64,000 nt of DNA, from positions 2,170,001 through 2,234,000 of the forward strand of contig MARA01000006.1 in NCBI GenBank assembly GCA_001792895.1, written 5' to 3'. Origin of the DNA: Lentinus brumalis. Its lineage: Eukaryota > Basidiomycota > Agaricomycetes > Polyporales > Polyporaceae. Made by a program: the position numbers and the translations under genes. The notes under the pieces were generated by a model. That model was not told where the DNA came from. It saw only the letters and a program-made list of their open reading frames with translations, and made no database searches. Below are positions 34,290-44,508 of the stretch, piece by piece (position 1 is the stretch's first letter; each line of letters starts with the position of its first letter).

Positions 34290-35360
34290 CTATACGCCGT
34301 CCGCTACGATACGCAGCCACACCCGTGCGCCTGGAACCAGCTCTCTGCTCCCGCTGTGGCAGGGCCACCCGCACGTCACACCGCCCCTCCACCACAGGAC
34401 GGTGAGCGTGTCCTCGCTGTCGTCGGCTGGCTTCAGTTCCATGTGGCGCAAGTGCATCGGGACGACGCGCCCGAAGGCGCAATGACGGTCACCGAAGTAA
34501 CGGGTCGCGGCCGCACACCCAATGGAGGCTACGCCGCGGCACGGGCCAGCATTGGGCAAGGACAGAGGTACCAGGTTGAGGTCCCAGCCGTTTCGGCACC
34601 AAGCTGCCAACGCCGGTCGCAGGTACTTAGGAGGCACGTAGTCCTCGTCCAAGCGTATGGGATTCAGCAGCGCGACGCGTGCTTGGTTGAATTGAGTGTA
34701 CGTGGAGCAGAAGCCGCGGGGCGAGACGTAGTTGAACAGCGCCGTGTGCAGCTCGGAGGTGATAGGGAGGACAGCGGAGGACGTAGTGCTGCGTACCAAG
34801 TTGATGCAGAACCCGCCCTTCTCATGATCGCCGCGACTGTAGCGATACATGACCGACACGCCAGGGGGGTACCGGGGAGGCGGTGGAAGGGCAAGTTGAG
34901 GAATGTGAGGTAGGCTGTCGTCTTCATCGTCGCTGTCGTCCGAGGAATCCTCGTCGCCGTCCATCCCCTCAGCGCTGGAACCCGGCTCCACCCTGGTGTA
35001 GTTGAACCCTTCCTCGTAGAGCAGGTACTCCATGAAGTCGTCGTACGTGTCGTCCGGCACGAAGACGTCCACGAAGGGTGGCTGGCCGTGGTAGGGAAAC
35101 AGGATAGAGAGCGCGGCGATGCCCCCCACTGCCCGGAACTGGACCAGTCGAGCGATGAAGCCGTCGTAGGACCGCAGTCCGTGGTCCAAGAGCTTGCGAG
35201 AGCGGGTGTGTAAGACGGCTCCTACGTACTCGTCTGCCAACGAACATGTCCCCTTGAGACGCACGAGCTGGTCTACATCCATGTGGCTGACAATCTCGAC
35301 GGAGATGTCGCTGGGGAGGCCACTGAAGAGAGCGACGGAAGGGGTTGGCAGAGTGAACAT
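34290..35360 (-). CDS. NTase-like family protein G3 with F-box-like N-terminus
   Basis: Single exon, 356 residues, no break. The N-terminus is the clearest F-box-like segment of the set: LPSDISVEIVSHMDVDQLVR followed by LKGTCSLADEYV. Next come VGGIAALSILFPYHGQPPFV and the strand DVFVPDDTYDDFMEYLLYEE. An acidic linker (MDGDEDSSDDSDDEDDS) precedes the second half, with YNQFNQARVALL-like sequence and YVPPKYLRPALAAWCRNGWD. F-box proteins usually bring substrates to SCF ubiquitin ligases; here the F-box match is by pattern only. The second domain parallels the degenerate nucleotidyltransferase-like core of G1, G2 and G4. It is expected to be intracellular, as no signal peptide or membrane segment is present. 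Confidence 0.65.
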   Translation of the reverse strand: MFTLPTPSVALFSGLPSDISVEIVSHMDVDQLVRLKGTCSLADEYVGAVLHTRSRKLLDHGLRSYDGFIARLVQFRAVGGIAALSILFPYHGQPPFVDVFVPDDTYDDFMEYLLYEEGFNYTRVEPGSSAEGMDGDEDSSDDSDDEDDSLPHIPQLALPPPPRYPPGVSVMYRYSRGDHEKGGFCINLVRSTTSSAVLPITSELHTALFNYVSPRGFCSTYTQFNQARVALLNPIRLDEDYVPPKYLRPALAAWCRNGWDLNLVPLSLPNAGPCRGVASIGCAAATRYFGDRHCAFGRVVPMHLRHMELKPADDSEDTLTVLWWRGGVTCGWPCHSGSRELVPGARVWLRIVADGV

Positions 35361-35472
35361 GGAGGAGAAGGGCAGGCGTGCGCGGTGCTGAACAACGGCT
35401 GTTTACGGTCGTGCGTATATGAGGACGTGTGGGGACACAGCCACCAAAGCTTATCACCATTACGATCCACAT

Positions 35473-36330
35473 CTACATCTCTCCCCGGAACCCGTTATCA
35501 CGTACAGGAACAGCTGCTCGCGGCGCCCCAGACAGCAGCGAGAGCGAACAAAGCTCGAAGTTAACAGACCACGAGCCGTCCGCCGGCGCAACCTCTCGCA
35601 CTAACATGCACTCGAGTAACACGTAGTCGCCAGGACACAAGTCCGTCACGCACATGCGCGTCATCAAATTCGTACGTGACCGTGGCATCGTACACGCTGC
35701 GAAACACCTGTCCGTAAACCAATTGAACTATGATCCAAACCGATGACGGGACGAAGACCTTTACTCACCAGAGCCTTCCCTGGATACTGGACGGAAGCGG
35801 TGAGGCAGGTTGTGCACTCCAAGTCCTCTATTCCTGCGGAGGATCAGACAATGCGCCGAAGAAGACGGGCGACTGGCCACTCACTGGTTTTCGGCGAGGT
35901 GCGACGCAGTAGGTTCGTCATGCGCGTACGATCACATTCGCGCAAGAGGGCGATCTTCACGGTGATGCTGGCTCCCCCGATGTCCGTGGTGTATTGGAAA
36001 CGCTCCAAACAGCCTACGGCCCAAATGTGCACCCGCTCCACCGGGTCACAGAGAACTCGCTGATTTGCGCCCGACCCCCAAGTCGCTTTGACGGGGACGT
36101 ATCCCAGGGAGTATATGGCTGTCCGCGGCTTGCTAAACCGGGCGAAAGCGTCAATGCGGCTGGATAATGGTGGTTAAGAACAGTCACGAGGAGAAGACAG
36201 TGTCGGACGTACAAGAACGCATCGACACCAAGCGGACGATGAAGGACAAGCAGCTCGCGCTGGATGCACGGCGGCACGGCGGCGTCGAGAGGTTCGTCGA
36301 CGTCGAGCAAGAGCGGACCTCCCCGAGCGC
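35473..36330 (-). CDS. Possible OB-fold-like small protein, gene D (5' end unresolved)
   Basis: Paralog of gene B at 22060-23026. Traceable exons: one from about 36113 down to about 35893 (IYSLGYVPVKATWGSGANQR, SITVKIALLRECDRTRMTNL), a small exon about 35771-35838 (IEDLECTTCLTASVQYPGKA), and 35473-35707 (VFRSVYDATVTY, then LCPGDYVLLECMLVREVA). The order matches gene B strand by strand. Within the last exon the frame must move by one base between VYDATVTY and the LCPGDY part, near 35.67 kb, so the gene may be broken. Coding-like sequence upstream (36.18-36.33 kb, LLLDVDEPLDAAVPPC) may be the first exon. Confidence 0.5.
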
Positions 36331-37259
36331 GGTAGTCGAGTGCGCCTACAGATCTGTTCGTGCTGGAATGACTGGAGTGTCAGAGATGCAAGCGGGTGAC
36401 GACGCACCTCCCGCGCACGTACAGCATGTCGGCGGTGCGGAGCTGTCCATGCACTTACGCTCTTATGAGTCTCATCCGGCATGGAAGCATGACGTCCAGA
36501 AACGCTGAACGCCGACCCCCGGCCAATCCATCTCATGCAGGCACGGTCTTGTGCGGGCCGCACCTATTCTGTGTTGGTGGCGGACATGTCGCGACGGGCG
36601 ATCGAAAGCGGAGGGGGCCCCAGTTCGCTGTGCACGAACGTACAAATGGCGGCGACGCAGAGCCGAACACACTCTCGTGCTAAGCGTGAAATTGCCCCGA
36701 TGACCCAAGCCCGCAGTCGCAAGGAGGAACAGTGAGTACCGGTGAATTTGTTGTCCCAATGGGATCCTAATGCATTCCCCAGGCCCATTGTGGCGCTGTC
36801 TAGCCCTAGGCCTACGGGCCCAGCCATCCGCGCGCTGGGTACCAATCCCTGCCCGGTAAGCGCGCTTACATGTCCGCACGGCGCAGAATGCTAAACTGAA
36901 CGTACAGTTATCCACCACATGCGGGTCCACGCTGTATCGCTCACAGGGGCGTAGTGTTTCTGGCGTGCTGCTCGTGGAGCGGCAGGGAAGAGGTGTGCAG
37001 CACGAATACTTATTACGGGAAAGGCTATATCGGGCGAGGTTGTAGAGCTGCATTCATCGGATAGCCGGGCTACGCTGGATCACTACCCACTCCGTACCGT
37101 AACAACAAATCTGTAATGTGACAGACCGGAGACAGAGGACGACAACGATCGGAGCAGAGATTGTGGCACGAAGCAGGGAGTGGTCGAGACACTGAAGTAA
37201 CGGGCGGGAGCAGCCAGGAAAGACCTAATTGGCACGGAGCCTGCGCTGAATAGGACAAA
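36331..37259. other. Unassigned stretch between genes D and E
   Basis: Open frames on both strands, none with a recognisable motif. It may hold 5' exons of gene D. A splice-like junction near 36.73 kb is not convincing alone. Confidence 0.35.
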
Positions 37260-37716
37260 TCATTCAACGTGAGCAGGATGTCTCCCTAAGCGTGGAATGA
37301 GTGAATGCTTCTGGAGAGACAACGCGGCGACGCTTACAGGAAGATCGAGTTCCGGGATCTCGTGAATGACAACCAAAATGGGATGACTGGCCGCATTGGA
37401 GGGCAGATACACCGTGTGCGTGTCGCCCACGATACACGTGCTGACCGCACTGGGTCGCCCGATGTATGCGCCGAAAGTACAGTCCGCACGCCCTGTGACC
37501 GTTCGGTCGGTGTCGCAGATAAGGGAGAGGCGCAAAAGCGCGACCACCTGATGGACGATGAGGTGCTCAGCATGACGGCGGGTACAGGTGCATGCATGTA
37601 CTCACAGGGGATCCGAGGGCACCTACACGCATGTATGCGGATATGTGAGTTTGCCAGATGATGTAAGGTGCTTGCAAAGCCGATGACACGTCCTGTGGGG
37701 GAGTTGGAGAGGACAT
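37260..37716 (-). CDS. Short unrecognised gene E
   Basis: A possible two-exon minus-strand gene. The first exon starts at an ATG at 37714-37716 (MSSPTPPQDVSSALQAPYII). The second runs from about 37550 (VALLRLSLICDTDRTVTGRA, then TVYLPSNAASHPILVVIHEI) to the stop at 37260. The alternation of short hydrophobic strands is like genes A, B and D, but no landmark is shared clearly enough to place it in that family. Exon joins are uncertain and it could be a fragment. Confidence 0.3.
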
Positions 37717-38004
37717 GTTGCTGCGCCGTTGGGGAAGAGGCGCAAGGCAATATAACGGACGGATATGCACCGTGATCCGGGAGAAGGTGTGCATTGTGCG
37801 GGACACCCTATGTAAGGAATGTGAGTGATCGACGCGTCCTACCGCAGACAGGGACAGAAGGCACAACCGAATACCTCAAAAGTAGGAACGCGCCGGCGGG
37901 CATCCCACCATCCGCGCACTTGCCCGCAACATGTCCAACGTCCGTACTGCGCCGTGAGTGACTCCTCGGCACGTAATCGCATTGAAGGAAAGGACTCAGC
38001 AGTC

Positions 38005-38996
38005 ATGCGTCGCAGTGATAGAGCGAAAGCGCCGCCAGTTGACCTCGCCACGCTCGTTAGCCGCCTCTCCCGCACCTGTCCGGAGCTCGAAGGCACGACG
38101 GAAGCGCAGATCTTGAGACGACACAAGGAGATGTTTGAACGGTATGAGATTCACACTGGGTGCCAGCGAGAGATGTATTGACCGCGCGCGCACGCAGCAT
38201 GGTAGAGGACACGGACAAGTTCTTGAAGTTGATGCGCGAGCACGGCGCCGTGGTGGGGGGGTCCGCTGTGGTGCAGATAGCGTGGCCGCCGTTCGGCGCC
38301 GTCAAGAACTATGACCTGTTCGTCCCTTGCCGCTCAGCAACCGCCTTCATCGCACATCTCACCACCGTCGAGGGATATCGACTGGACGACATCGACGTGC
38401 ACCGTGCCCGGAACGGCTGTGTGGTTGCCGAGACGGAGTACTTGGTGGGCGTGTCCTCGCACGTCACGCTCCGCAAGGGCAGTTGCACCATCGACGTCCT
38501 GGGCGTTGGCATTGCGGACGAATGGGACAGAGTGCTCCTGCCGATCGCGAGGTCGTGGGCTACCATCCTGCTCAACTACGCGACCGCGGACAAGGTGTGT
38601 ATCACCTACCCTACCCTGACACTCCAAGGCAAAGCGCTGGTGCGTTGGTCGCACACGATGGACGCGTCGTTTCCGGGAGGGACGAGTGTGGAGCACCTGG
38701 AGAAGTACGTGGCGCGCGGGATCGAGTTCCGGACGTACGCGGACGACTGGGATGAGCATGAAGACGGTCTGCCGCGCGCATGCGTGGAGTCGTGGGTTTG
38801 CCCGGTGCGCGAGCGTGCGTTCGATGATGAAGGCTGCCTCGTCGTAGGCGGCGGTGAAGAGGGTGCGGCGTTGGGCGGGGTTTCATGGGTGCTGGGAGGG
38901 TTACGCTGTCCGTTCACTTGCGGAGATGGCGTGGACTGCGCAACGGCGGTTCATATAGACTGGTGTGCGTGTGGGGCAAGCAGCCGGTCATTGTAG
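38005..38996 (+). CDS. NTase-like family protein G4
   Basis: Two exons, 38005-38141 and 38198-38996, joined by a GT..AG intron of 56 bases; 311 residues. Exon 1 reads MRRSDRAKAPPVDLATLVSR and LRRHKEMFER; exon 2 opens VEDTDKFLKLMREHGAVVGG and SAVVQIAWPPFGAVKNYDLF. As in G1 and G3, a GG loop is followed by a strand with one acidic residue before FVP. Further on are LPIARSWATILLNYATADKV and ITYPTLTLQGKALVRW, matching the YPxLTLxGxxL element of G2. The frame is open throughout. It is the only family member on the plus strand. Shadow frames on the other strand (a Pro/Arg-rich one and a His/Asp-rich one) were left out. Confidence 0.6.
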
Positions 38997-39232
38997 AATA
39001 GAATGCATGCGCTCGATAACAATTCATCTAGTCCATCCATGCTGGAGTTCGGGAGCGCGAGCGTGTGTTCGATAACGATGGGTGTCTCATCGTAGAGGGC
39101 GGTGAAGACAGCGCGACGTTGGGCGAGTTGTCATGGGTCGTGGGAGGATCACGCCGTCCGTGCGTAACGGGTATTCATGCAGAGTAGTGTGCGTGTAGGC
39201 GCAAGAGCAGGTGACTGGAATCGGAGAAGGGA

Positions 39233-39903
39233 CTACACTGCAACAGATTCAGCAACGCTGGCCACATCCTCCTCATCTACGCTGGTGCCATCCTCTTCAC
39301 CCGACGACTCATCCTCAAAATCCATCGTGTAATCCCCACCTCCATGGTGCGTACCATCTTGCGCCGCTCCACAGAGATCAACCATCGGCGTTGCATCTCC
39401 GTAGGCAAAGCTTGAGTGACCGAGGATGGAGGTGTCCACAGAGACACGGAGGCGGGGCCCCGTACCGTGAAGCACCTCGTAAAAGGAAATAGAGAGTAAC
39501 ATGCGGGACTACGTCACTATGAGTATGAAGGGCAGAAGGGAGCACAGCGAAAGCACGTACCGTGAGGCTGACGCCGCGTAGACGACGCACAACAAGAACT
39601 AGTGGCTCCAAGAGCACGTTGGGGGGATATGAAGGCAGAATGCGGGCCGCCGAACGACCCGATGAGGTGCGGGTATGTCAGTGTGTCGTCGGGGAGAGGG
39701 CACAGTGACTTCGATCCAGCGGATAAATGGGCGAACGAGGTCGTCTACACTTCGAAGTTGGATGTCGACAAGGAGCATGCGCTGAGAAGAATGAGGCTAA
39801 GGTACGAAACGAAGTGCGACAGACTCACATGAGAACTTTCATGGTGTGCTTTTAGAGGAAGGCGGACAGATTGCTCGAGCAAAAGTACAGGATCCATCTC
39901 CAT
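39233..39903 (-). CDS. Unrecognised gene F with acidic C-terminus
   Basis: Possible exons: 39903 to about 39853 (MEMDPVLLLEQSVRLPL), a middle exon about 39605-39795 (QLRSVDDLVRPFIRWIEVTV), and 39233 to about 39495 (FYEVLHGTGPRLRVSVDTSI, ending in a strongly acidic tail ESSGEEDGTSVDEEDVAS). Splice-like GT/AG pairs lie between them. No family is recognised. It closes the Helitron-associated island before the hairpin at 40.56 kb. The model is tentative. Confidence 0.3.
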
Positions 39904-40242
39904 GGTCGTCGGGGAGCGCAATTCGAACTTGATGGCGTTGACTCGATATATAAGGGGGTCGGGGAGGCGGGATGGTCCGAAAGAGGCCAGCCAGAATGGG
40001 GAAATTCCGACAACACGCACCTGGGTGTGACAATTGCCGAACGCAACACGCAAGTTGGAAGACGAGATATACAACGAGCACACTACATCGGAGGGCGGGA
40101 TGAAGGCAGGCAACTGAAGCCCAAGGGCGACTCGGACAGTGACGACCACGGCGACACTAGCGACAGGGACGAGAAGAGGCACGAGGCGTCAAAAGGGTCG
40201 AAAGTAGACGACGCTGACAAAGGCGGAGGGAAGCGGGAAGCG

Positions 40243-40268
40243 GGACCGGGGACCGGGGACCGGGGACG
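40243..40268. repeat. Short GGGACC tandem repeat
   Basis: GGGACCGGGGACCGGGGACC-type tandem units, preceded by two GGGAAGC units; low-complexity DNA upstream of the hairpin. Confidence 0.8.
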
Positions 40269-40335
40269 GGTGGACTCGGGTTGTCAGATACGGGCTTCAA
40301 TTATCGGGGTTGAGGTGACCTTGCACACAAGGTAA

Positions 40336-41149
40336 TATAAGTCCAACTTATCCGCCCGCGTGACCGGCGCTTAGTTGCATGTTTGTTTTCGGACCTGCTT
40401 CCGGTGCTCCTCCTCTCCTCCTCCTTCTCCTCAATAGCACAAGACCGGCTCTTTGCTTCTCCATATCCCTGGAATAAGCATCGCCCCTCCGGGCACACCT
40501 GGCCACTGGGTTTGTCCGGCTATCCAGAAGAATAAGGTCATTCTGCAGCTGTAAACGAGTCGGGCGGGCTTCGCCCGCCCTCGTCCACCACTTGAGTCTC
40601 AGACTCGCAGCTCGCAGTTTCGATCTTGAGTCCCTGTTCACGCGGCGCACGAGAGCCTACGAGAGCGGGCCTCTGCTCCGCCCTCGGAGTCGTTGGATCA
40701 TGCTGAAGACGGCGATCATTAACGTTGTTCCCCTCTGCACACCATTGGCAAGAAGAAAGTAACGCTCTCTGGTGTTCCCGATCCCTTGCTTGCAGTCTAA
40801 TATTGTGTACTTGTGCTCCGTGCGATTGAATCCAAGATTTTAGGGCAGCGAGAATGACTTACTCGCTGACGCGGAGTTGAGCACAGTCGAGCGGTGAGTG
40901 AACGCGAGAAACAATGGTCGTTTCGAGTGACCTGAAACACAGAAGCTGCTGCCACGCGGGATTTCCCACCCCAAACTGATGGGGACTTTGTCCGATGCAA
41001 ACCTGGTCCACTTTAGTGGCCAGGAATATCTTGTTGCGTCTCGTTTGCACCGATGTGCAGGTTCACTTCCTCCGAGTCGCGCCGTCGAGGCTCGTCAAAG
41101 GCTGCCAGTGTAGTACTGACTCGCCGCCGTTCGACTCGTTCACTCTCAA
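40336..41149. other. Non-coding stretch carrying the GC hairpin
   Basis: No gene found between the end of the Helitron-associated island and the left arm of the inverted duplication. It holds the hairpin at 40555-40584 and a polypyrimidine run near 40405-40435. Confidence 0.5.
40555..40584 (+). other. GC-rich hairpin, candidate Helitron 3' terminus
   Basis: GGGCGGGC (40562-40569), loop TTC, GCCCGCCC (40573-40580), with an outer ACGA/TCGT pairing (40555-40558 with 40581-40584) across a small bulge. Helitrons end with a GC-rich hairpin a few to about twelve bases before the terminal CTRR. Here CTTG occurs at 40591-40594, close to but not matching CTRR. The orientation is right for the plus-strand Rep-helicase. 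A hairpin with another role cannot be excluded. Confidence 0.4.
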
Positions 41150-44100
41150 TTCTGGCATCTGCATGGCGAATGCCGTGTGTTATCGGCCAGCAATATTAAT
41201 GCGACTACAATGCAGCCAATTATGAGTCTAGGCACCTTATAGCGGACTCCCACATCATTACCACAGTTCCAAGTTTTGCTGCCCGTGGTTGACGCCCGAA
41301 CTGCCGAGCTCGAGGTACAGTGGCTAGGAATCCTACTAGCTACCTATGTGCTCTGGCTTGATCAGACACATGTGGCTCTGAACTTTGAGTGATGTTGAGA
41401 ACATACTGACCCCAATGTGTCGTACACCTTGTCCGTGAGTGCACATTTCAGCTATCTCGTTTCCATGGCCATACTGAGCACAAGGTACCCGAGGATACCC
41501 GCAGAACGCAATGCTATCCCTTGCGATCTGGATGACGGTTGCGCCCGGGGACTCAGTGGCGAATCTTGCGGAGTCTCGCGGACAGCCAGCCTCTCTGTCG
41601 TGACGCTACCCATTGTCAACGAGGCCTGTGATGATTTTGTCCAGTATTACTGGCGTAGTAAGCTTGACGGTCGGCTTCGTGTCTCAGTCTGCTAAAGGAA
41701 TCCTCAGACCATCGATTCATTTCTAGGTTAACAAGCCAGGTAAGTACGTGATGCATATGGATCGCCACACCGACGTCACTTCACGATACCTAAACTGCCG
41801 TCAATGCACTTTCAACAGCGCTGCTTGCCGCCGCCCTCTGTTGGGCAGCCATGAGGGGCCTTGCAAGACGCGCATCCGGAACATGCGACGGCGCTGCCGA
41901 AATGATACGCTCACCGCTCCATACGTGCGTCCACAAGCCGAAACTTCCCGTCGAAGGTACGTTTCGGGGACGTCTCAAGTAATATCGAATGGCTAACCAA
42001 TTTGGCCTCCTTATTAACTGGCACTGGCAGTGGGGCAGTTAAATGTGGCGAGGATGCGAACGAGTCGACCTTAGTCCCCATCCCCCTGTCTTCATCCGCC
42101 ATGTCACAGGCCACGCTCGCCCCCGAATGTCATTACAACCTCTCAATCTCAGAAGATGTCAAGAAGGCTTCGCCTCGGAAAGGGCTGGCCTTCTGGATGG
42201 ATTTTTTTGCTGTCCTGTCTTCTCTGTTTCTCAGTGTGCTCGACCTCTCGGCTGTTCCCACTGCTTTACCGATCATCGTCGCAGATCTTCAAGGCGGTGA
42301 TCAATATGTATGTGTCGGGTCTGCGTACTCGTTAGCCAGCACCGCTGTGCTGCTTCTGTGCGGCCGCATGGCAGATATCTTCGGAAGAAGGCCCGTAATG
42401 CTCACCTCTATCGCCCTCTTCGCTCTCGGTAGTGCCCTGGCAGGGGCGGCGCACAACATGAACATGTTGGTGGCCGCACGAGGTGAGTTGCTTGCACCTT
42501 CAGAAGTTGGGGTATCCATTGAACAACGCACCTTCCACTTATTCAAGGATTGGGTGGCGGATGCATCTATGCGATGACTCAGATCGTCACGTCCGACCTA
42601 GTACCTCTTTCCGAGCGGGCAGCGTAGTATCAATCTGCCCTCGTGATGGTATACGCCTTAGCGGCAGGTATTGGGCCCTTCATTGTGAGTCTACCCTTTC
42701 GAAAAGCAAGATCCCGAGTTAATCGGTCGACTTGAAGGGGGAAATACTATCCGAGAAGGCTTCATGGAGGTGGATATTCTGTCAGTCAATCAAACTTTGT
42801 CTCCATTGCCCCTCTGACGCTCCTTGAATCCAGACATCAACTTACCGTTGACCGGCGTGGCATTCACTCTTGTGGCGGCCTTCCTTCGAGTCAATACTCC
42901 CGGAGGGGCTATGTTGACAAAGCTGTCTCGTGTGGACTGGACGTGAGTGATTCGCTTAATATGTATCAGATGCGGCTCAAACGCTGCGACAGAGGAAATG
43001 CACTCATCGCGGCGGGATCATCCTTCACGCTCATTGGACTGATATGGGGAGGAGTCCACTATTCCTGGGGTTCTGCACACGTCCTCGGACCTCTCATCAG
43101 CGGGGTAATCCTCATAGTGGCATTCTTCATCTACGAGGTCATATTCTTCCGCCGATCGACTTCCGAGGAGAACACCAGCGACAGCACATTCTCAGCTACG
43201 CTACCGTTCGACCTCTTGGATAATCGCACAAGTTTGTTCGCGTGAGTGGGGATGTCCCTTGCACATCTCGTCTCATGCCCGCCCAGCTTCGTGGCCACCT
43301 TCTTACACGGCATTACTAGTGTGGTACTCATTTGTGAGTCCCAGATGTCTGCCCTGCGGAATTTTGCGATCATTGATGCCACAGCAGACTACATGCCCGT
43401 ATTCTTTCAGGCTTGCCTGGGCGCATCACCAATTCGGTCGAGTGTAGACATTTTGCCCGTCGCCCTCGTCATGACTCCCTTCGCGATGCTCTGCGGCATC
43501 ATCATCAAGGTCACACAGAAGTATCGGCCAATCAATTACTTGGGATGGATTCTATTGATTATCGGCTTCGGTCTACTGACACTCTTGCCGCGTCTTGCGC
43601 CCAGAGAGTCCCACGGCCAAGTGGGCTGGCTTCCAGTTCATCGCCGCAGCCGGAACTGGCATAATTGTAAGATTGTATGCTCTTACAGCCAGACATTCAC
43701 TTACTCATCGCCACTCATAGTATGCCTCTACGCTGTTTCCCATTCTGGCGCCGCTGCCAGTAGCTCGCAATGCCGCGGCAGTTGCCTTCTTCGCTTTCTG
43801 TCGAAGTTTCGCGCAGGTCAGTTTCGCTACTCACCGCGTGAACCTTTAAGCATTCGCTCACCCAATACTCTGCGGCAGACCTGGGGGATTGCGATGGCCG
43901 GAGTCATCCTCCAAAACCGATTGAGCAGTGCGCTCCCGGCCGCCTTCATATCACTCTTCCCAGGGGATGTGGACATCGCTTTTGCTGCCGTTCCAGTGAT
44001 ACGCACCCTCGATGAGCCCCTGCGCGGACACGTTCAGGCTGCCTTCGCCGACAGCTTGGCTGTTGTATGGAAGGCTATGATCGGAATCTGTGGAGCAGGC

Positions 44101-44325
44101 TTCTTGACTGTCTTGCTTCTGAAGGAGGTCCCGATGACAACGCACATGGATGAACGGTTCGCGCTCGAGGAAGCGGGTAAGAGTCTACCGGATGAGGAGA
44201 AGGATCAGACAACGGTTGTAACAAGATGATCCTCGCCTCGGGATATTTATGCCTTCTGATCACGTAACTTACACCGTCTGTAGTATACCAGTATACGCTA
44301 CTACTGTATCAAACACATACTCTGG
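41150..44325 (+). repeat. Left arm of a 3.2-kb inverted duplication
   Basis: Matches, in inverted orientation, 57985-61195. Shared non-coding landmarks include GCGACTGGCGCC-free flanks such as GGCACCT.ATAGCGGAC (about 41230), GCGA.CTGGATGA.GG.TGCGCCC (about 41530) and, after the gene, CACGTAACTTACACCGT.TGTAG (about 44260). The arm carries a dead MFS gene. Confidence 0.75.
42101..44229 (+). pseudogene. MFS drug:H+ antiporter (DHA2-type), dead copy
   Basis: Starts MSQATLAPECHYNLSISEDV and keeps the first transmembrane hairpins and MFS motif A region (LLLCGRMADIFGRRPVMLTS). Compared with the inverted copy at 58098-60230 it carries two disabling changes. In exon 2 an extra TAG codon stands between SERAA and YQSALVMVYALAAG (near 42628). 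Near 43590 a 10-base insertion (GCCGCGTCTT type) shifts the frame after GFGLLTL, so the following AKWAGFQF-equivalent is read out of frame. The first intron acceptor is also altered, dropping two residues before GLGGGCIYAM. The last exon is still open (WGIAMAGVILQNRLSS to the stop). The dominant conclusion is a pseudogene; the other copy is the reference. Confidence 0.85.
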
Positions 44326-44508
44326 CAATCTACAGAGAAGCAGCGTGAGGATATCGAGCCATCGAAAGACTGGAGAGAACCAAGGAAAAAGAAAGGACGG
44401 GAAAGGTTGAAAAAGGTCAAGAAATGAGCGGACATACAGGATCGGACACTATACAGGGAACCGTGCGAGATTCTATAGTACGAGCGATGAGATAGCAGCA
44501 CTGATCAT

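Noticed and set aside
39871..40335. Plus-strand acidic open frame
   Set aside because: Composition is driven by GGGACC and GAC-rich low-complexity DNA; no motif, and it overlaps the better minus-strand candidate start of gene F.
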